Shown here piece by piece: positions 5,598-5,646 of a stretch of 5,646 nucleotides of DNA. Position numbers and translations under genes: made by a program. The notes under the pieces are model-generated. The model saw nothing but the letters and a program-made list of their open reading frames with translations, was not told the origin of the DNA and did not search any database. Origin of the DNA: Bacteroidales bacterium (GTDB taxonomy: Bacteria; Bacteroidota; Bacteroidia; Bacteroidales; Paludibacteraceae); NCBI GenBank assembly GCA_900767385.1, contig CAAFYY010000020.1, positions 1 through 5,646 of the forward strand, given 5' to 3'. Each line of letters begins with the position of its first letter. Position 1 is the first letter of the stretch.

Positions 5598-5631
5598 TTT
5601 GCGAGTCAACGGACTTGAATTTGTAACTTTG
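5598..5631 (+). promoter_or_regulatory. Rightward promoter of a gene beyond the window
   Basis: TAACTTTG at 5624-5631 matches TAnnTTTG, and TTTG at 5598-5601 gives a -33 element with a 22-base spacer, slightly longer than usual. The window ends in ATG at 5644-5646, 12 bases after the -7 element; if that is the start codon the transcript would be nearly leaderless, so the true start may lie further on. Confidence 0.55.
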
Positions 5632-5646
5632 CAGTCAAAATCAATG

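Noticed and set aside
1..5646. tRNA, rRNA or CRISPR array
   Set aside because: No cloverleaf, rRNA-like stretch or regularly spaced repeat was seen on reading the window.

Overview
The window looks like a chromosomal segment from a member of the Bacteroidota, probably Prevotella- or Bacteroides-like. The evidence is three well-placed promoters of the TAnnTTTG (-7) / TTG (-33) type, A-rich leaders instead of Shine-Dalgarno sites, a DapL-type LL-diaminopimelate aminotransferase, and a PspC protein carrying a C-terminal GIN/DUF2807-like beta ladder. All confidently called genes lie on the minus strand, so they are read from high to low coordinates.

An envelope-stress (PspC-type) operon occupies about 4943 down to 2264. 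From a promoter at 4912-4943 the order is: a 20-residue hydrophobic peptide (4782-4844), a 22-residue hydrophobic peptide of similar pattern (4688-4756), a 64-residue minimal PspC protein (4460-4654), a PadR-family regulator (4041-4445), and a 596-residue membrane protein (2264-4054). The last protein combines a HAAS-like helical domain, a PspC domain, further membrane segments, an acidic linker and the GIN/toastrack-like ladder. Its start overlaps the padR stop by 14 bases. A hairpin with a T-rich tail (2188-2224) ends the operon. The likely logic is that the membrane proteins sense envelope damage and signal through the HAAS-like domain to PadR, which controls the operon; this is inferred from domain families. 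The two tandem micropeptide ORFs are the most novel-looking part: they sit in a leader that is easily taken for empty, each has the same ten-base A-rich block just upstream, and both would be single membrane-spanning peptides without charged side chains.

A metabolic operon follows at 2190 down to 1. A promoter that abuts the preceding terminator drives dapL (950-2131), and four bases after its stop comes an MFS transporter gene (945 down to the window edge, C-terminus missing). The DapL protein keeps most family active-site residues but has Gly where the family normally has a substrate/PLP-contacting Lys.

The right-hand part (4951-5646) is AT-rich and has no credible gene. It ends with a plus-strand promoter (5598-5631) and an ATG on the last three bases, so a rightward gene probably begins at or just beyond the edge. 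A TGTCCCG-containing string near 5535 might be the end of an insertion sequence, but this is weak.
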